A stretch of DNA of 64,000 nucleotides from Montifringilla adamsi (taxonomy: Eukaryota; Chordata; Aves; Passeriformes; Passeridae), in contig JAGGNK010013003.1 of the NCBI GenBank assembly GCA_017590115.1, forward strand, positions 3,530,431-3,594,430, given 5' to 3'. Shown here one piece after another: positions 60,101 to 64,000 of the stretch (position 1 is its first letter; each line of letters begins with the position of its first letter). Under the pieces are notes generated by a model that was not told the DNA's origin, ran no database searches, and saw only the letters and a list, made by a program, of their open reading frames with translations. The position numbers and the translations under genes were made by a program.

Positions 60101-62836
60101 AGGGTTGTGAGTCATTGTGCTTCCTCCATGTCTCCCTGGCACTGCTTGCCTTATACCAGAATGCCTGCCTAGGGTTTTTCAGGATGGATATTTAATTTCT
60201 TAGAAATGCTAAAAATTTGATCTCCTCCCTTTGCAGTGTCCTCCCCACCTCAATGCAAGACTCTCAGGAGGGACACATGCAGAAAATAATTTTATTGCAG
60301 GTCAGACTGCTTCTAACATGATTGCCTTTTTGATAAGAGTTGGGCTCTTGGTAACCAGAAAGGTTGCTGTTCTCTGGCAGAAAACTTTGCAGTAGAGAAA
60401 GGTTCTGGAAAAAACACAGCTGTTTTGATAAATTCGGTTTTGGTTGGAAGAATTGACCAAGCCAAGCTGCAGGGTTTGCTTCTGTGTTAGCTGTCAGCCT
60501 CCTCAGGATGGGCCTATCCAGCTCAGCATGACTTGGATGAGTTGCTGGGAAGGAGACACCTTCTTGCCTTCCCAAGCCTGGGGACCCTGAAGAACATGGG
60601 AGGTGTGACAGAGGAGCAGGAGACATCCTGATCATGGGTTGTACCCTGCAGCAACGTTTCACCAACTTATTTGTAGGGATTTTTTACTAGCAGTGCTTCT
60701 CAACTCCTGGTGGGGTGTTGTTCTGTCTGCCTAAGAAAATCATAATTGTCTGGAGGGGAAAACATCTCAGAAACAGCTCTCATTAGCATACAGAGCCCCG
60801 CTTTGCTCCAGCAATTTCCAGGCATGAAAACAGAAGGCTGCACATTCTGTCAGGGATTTAAACTTCTCTCTTCCATGCCCATCCCTGAAATCAAATTATT
60901 CCCTATTTAGGTATCTCTGTAAAATTTATAAATATCTTATGAGTTCTTTACGCCACAACTAATAGACAGACAACTTGTCAAATGTGGCGGCAGTGAAATA
61001 TGAAATGAGTTACAAGATGAAATACCCTCCCGTTAGAGTTCATGTGCCATCTTTTATCCAAAAATAGCATTTGTCATCTTATACTCCTGCTAGTTTCCCT
61101 CCTAGCCACTAGGTAGATTGCTTATTTAGAGAAACCCAAGCTATTCATGGCAGCAAATTAAATTATTCATATACGTCGCATAAAAGAATACCTTGGAGCT
61201 CTCTCTTAAAACCCTCTTACTTTTTCCCAGCACCCAGCAATATCTGAAACAATCTCTAAAAGCAAAATAAACAGAATGTTCTGGGAGTGAAAGAAGAAAA
61301 GAAATGTAGTGCTTTCAAGGTACACATTTCTTCCTGTTTTTTTTCCACTAGAAGTTGCTGGATTCTGTGGTGAAAACTCATCCTTTAGACCTGCGCATGA
61401 AATTGTAGAGATAGAATTTGGATCCTGTTCCATCCAACCACTCTTCTCAATGTTTCCAAGCACCTCCTGACACATTTTTTTCCACAACATGAAGAGAAGA
61501 CCCTGAGGAGATTTATGCCCATCAAGCCCCATGACATCACACATGCTTTCTTCGATGCTTCCAGCCTGTGGTCCTGCACTGGGCTGTGTCCTCAGCCTCC
61601 CCTGGCTGTAGGTATCCAGAAGGCATGTTTGAACACCCCTTGGGGGCTGTGTATGCCAGAGTTCCTTTTTCAGAGTGCTCTGCAACCCAAAGGCAGGGTC
61701 TTGCAGCCTGGTTTTACTGTTGAGTTCACTGGCTGTCATAGCTCTCCTCTGAATTGGGTGTACAGCATTTTTCCTGTTCTGCACCTGGGCAATGGAGGAA
61801 AACAGCACCATAAATACCTTGCCCAAGCTCATCTAGGGCTGTGTTGAGAATATGGGATTGTAATTTTCAGTGGTTTTGTCCCATGGCATATGCTCAGAAG
61901 AGCACAGGTGTGCTGTCAGAGGTGTGGTGCCCAGGCATGAGCTCATAAGAGGAGTGGCACTCAGGTATGCAGTCACAGCACTGAGTCATCCTACCCACAG
62001 GACACACTTTATATCTCTGAGTTCCTTCAAAGGCACATTGTTAACAGATTACAAGAGTGATTACACTTTGCATTTGACTTATTTTTCTCCTTTGAAGGAG
62101 AAGCCACTCAAGTCTGGAGATACTGAGCCCTGCCAAGGGATATTAACCTCTATTAACCAGCTCCATATGAAGAGAGCATGGCTGGGAAGTCACCTTCAGC
62201 AGTGTCCAAGTGCCCTCCTATGAATCTCGTTAGTAGTAGCAATTCCCTTTCTCACCATCATCACTTCCCTGAGTTTTCAGACTGAAGCTCTGCAGTGGTG
62301 TCTCTGGGATGCAGCCTGTGAGTGACAGGAGCTCTGCATGAGCTTCTTGCTGTCATTTGTAGAGGGTGGATATTTGGCACACATCTTTGAGGACTGCTGT
62401 GTCAGCTGAGAAGCAGAAAGGGGACAATCATGAAGGGCCACAGCTTCTTTTAGTGCAGATCTTTCATTGCTGTCTGCAGTGATCCCCTTACAGTGGCAAT
62501 GTGCTGGATGCCAGTTCTTGAGGAGCTACAGGCAGGCTGGCTGTGGGTGTCCAGAAAGCATCACAAGGTGATCAAAGTCCAGGGATCAAGGAGGAAGGAT
62601 AGGCCTGGGCAACTACATCCAGAGGGTTTTGCCTGTTGAGTTTTGGTGTTGCCAAGTTACATGTGAAAAGTTTTCCAAGCAAGGAGAGACCTCTGTGAGC
62701 CCATTCTGCGAGGCTGCCTGCCTGACTGACAGGGCAATTTTTAGACTGGGAGTTGGGGAAACAGGAGGAGCTGCAGCACGTCAGTGTTAGGGAATTATGG
62801 CTCCTTTAAATGCCTTTAAAACTGAAAGGCAATCTC

Positions 62837-62885
62837 AAAGTTGTATAAAGAAATAAATAGAAGAAAGTTGTATAAAGAAATAAAT
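62837..62885. repeat. 27-bp-period tandem repeat (2 copies)
   Basis: AAAGTTGTATAAAGAAATAA occurs at 62837 and again at 62864, each followed by ATAG/AATA sequence. Confidence 0.9.
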
Positions 62886-62959
62886 AAATAGACAGGCAAA
62901 TTTAAATAAATAGCAGGCTTTAGAGACATCACCTCTTAAGAAGTTATCAGCAAGATAAT

Positions 62960-62995
62960 TGTTATAATAAATAATAAATAAAGATAATAAATAAT
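62960..62995. repeat. AT-rich (AATA)n-like tract
   Basis: TTATAATAAATAATAAATAA and similar AT words over about 35 bp. Confidence 0.75.
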
Positions 62996-63862
62996 CATCC
63001 CCCTGCTGCTCAGGGATGAGTGAGTGTGTGGAGGCAGAGCAGTGATAAACTACAGCCTTTGGCAGAAGAGTCTCCATCCAGCTGCTGCCTTCAGCATGTG
63101 CTGCATGGAGGTGAGCTCAAAACACTTGCAGGAGAGCAGAAGGATGCAGAGTGCTGGACAGAACAGGTCATCATGTTTAACTACATTACTGGACCAGGCA
63201 TTGCGTGGAGGGAAACAGAGCACATATTAACTTGGAGCAGCGTTGTGTTGGTCTTTGTCAAACCAGACCACTGGACCATCTGGATTTGAAGGCAAATCCC
63301 ACGGGGCCACATAAGGAATTAGTTTTGTATGCAGTGTGTGCATGCTGCTGAATTGGTTGCTTTGAAGGAAAAAAGGAAAAGGGCTGTTTCCTGAATACCC
63401 GTCAGAGGTTGCTGGCAGCTGTATTTCAGAGCAGACCCTGTTGTCTGACATCTCCAGTGCACTTGGCAGGCTCTCTGCAGAGCAATTGCAATGTCTCAGT
63501 TGAGGTAAAGCTCATAGCTTTTAGGGGTAGCCAGCCTTGATTTAAGAAAAGGCTTTTTTTAAAATAGAAAATCCATTACAACTGTAGAAAAGGGTTCATC
63601 ACCATCTCTGTTAAAAATCTGCACCTTGTGTCTGCTCTTCCTCTATTCTTCTTTCAGTCACTTCAGTTTTTCTACAGAATGAAAGAGCTGCCTCTGATCA
63701 GAAATTATCTGTTCAGGCACTTACGGGCTGATGAAACTGCGTCTTAAATGCATCTTACAAATGGAGTTGGCTTCCCTTCTTTCTTCCTTCCTGGGTAGAT
63801 GTTTTTTGTGGCATTCTGCCTTCCAATGCCTGGTTTCTCCAACAAACTTGGGAGATTGTTCC

Positions 63863-63909
63863 CGGGAAGGGAAGGGAAGGGAAGGGAAGGGAAGGGAAGG
63901 GAAGGGAAC
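63863..63909. repeat. (GGGAA)n pentanucleotide microsatellite
   Basis: About nine perfect GGGAA units, bounded by CCC on the left and CCC on the right. It lies inside SYNDIG1 intron 2 and is likely length-variable. Confidence 0.95.
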
Positions 63910-64000
63910 CCTAACTGACAAATATAATTCTCAACAAGACTAATATCTGACTTCTCAACAAAAATAATATCCAGCTTCTTCAGTGTCAGGGTGCAGCTCT

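Larger units (their letters stand above)
57195..64000 (+). other. SYNDIG1: SYNDIG1 intron 2 (5' part, runs off the window)
   Basis: Begins at the GTCAGA donor (C at +3 is less usual) and extends past the window end. No frame encodes the expected next exon (an Asp/Ser/Glu-rich linker followed by two hydrophobic segments), so that exon lies beyond 64 kb. The intron has few recognisable repeats: a 27-bp tandem pair at 62837, an AAT-rich tract at about 62960-62995 and (GGGAA)n at 63863. Bases 60730-61200 are unique and repeat-free with AT-rich motifs, so candidate conserved non-coding sequence. Confidence 0.75.

Noticed and set aside
61206..61832. 208-codon - strand frame in intron 2
   Set aside because: No recognisable protein family or conserved motif. 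A frame this long is possible by chance in 64 kb.
1..64000. CRISPR arrays, operons, phage or plasmid systems
   Set aside because: No regularly spaced repeats with spacers and no dense gene arrangement. The window is vertebrate nuclear DNA.

Overview
This is a window of bird nuclear DNA, most likely from a songbird (passerine). Three observations support this. First, the interspersed repeats I can recognise are CR1 retroposons, the dominant avian LINE, ending in the ATTCTGTG-type octamer. Second, a tRNA-Ile-derived SINE with a CR1 tail lies near 27.8 kb; this architecture is known from songbirds (TguSINE1). Third, repeat density is low and introns are short. There is no operon, CRISPR array or prokaryotic-style gene cluster. 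Nearly all open reading frames here are chance frames in non-coding DNA.

One gene is clearly present: the 5' part of SYNDIG1 (synapse differentiation-inducing 1, also called TMEM90B), on the + strand. A CpG island at about 46.64-47.96 kb marks its promoter. A non-coding first exon ends at a consensus donor at 47213/47214. Intron 1 is about 9.4 kb. Exon 2 (56629-57194) holds 86 nt of 5' UTR and the first 160 codons, ending in phase 0. The rest of the window is intron 2. The C-terminal, membrane-inserted part of the protein lies beyond 64 kb. Two short upstream ORFs sit in the predicted 5' UTR, one of them at the start of exon 2.

The left 46.6 kb looks intergenic. It holds CR1 fragments at about 1.7-2.0, 31.5, 31.7 and 37.3 kb. 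It also holds the SINE at 27.8 kb, a reverse-oriented tRNA-Lys-like sequence at 10.83 kb (retropseudogene or retroviral primer-binding-site remnant), and a pair of ~110-bp dispersed repeats at 29.9 and 33.4 kb. A 77-bp tandem duplication lies at 22.65 kb, with several 10-32 bp minisatellites and homopolymer or microsatellite tracts elsewhere. A CpG-richer patch with an X-box-like palindrome lies at about 15.8-16.25 kb. Several AT-rich, unique-looking stretches could be conserved enhancers, but that needs comparative data.

I found no evidence of a novel multi-gene system. The items most worth a second look are the tRNA-Lys-like remnant, the unidentified dispersed repeat pair, the SYNDIG1 5' UTR architecture and the candidate regulatory patches.
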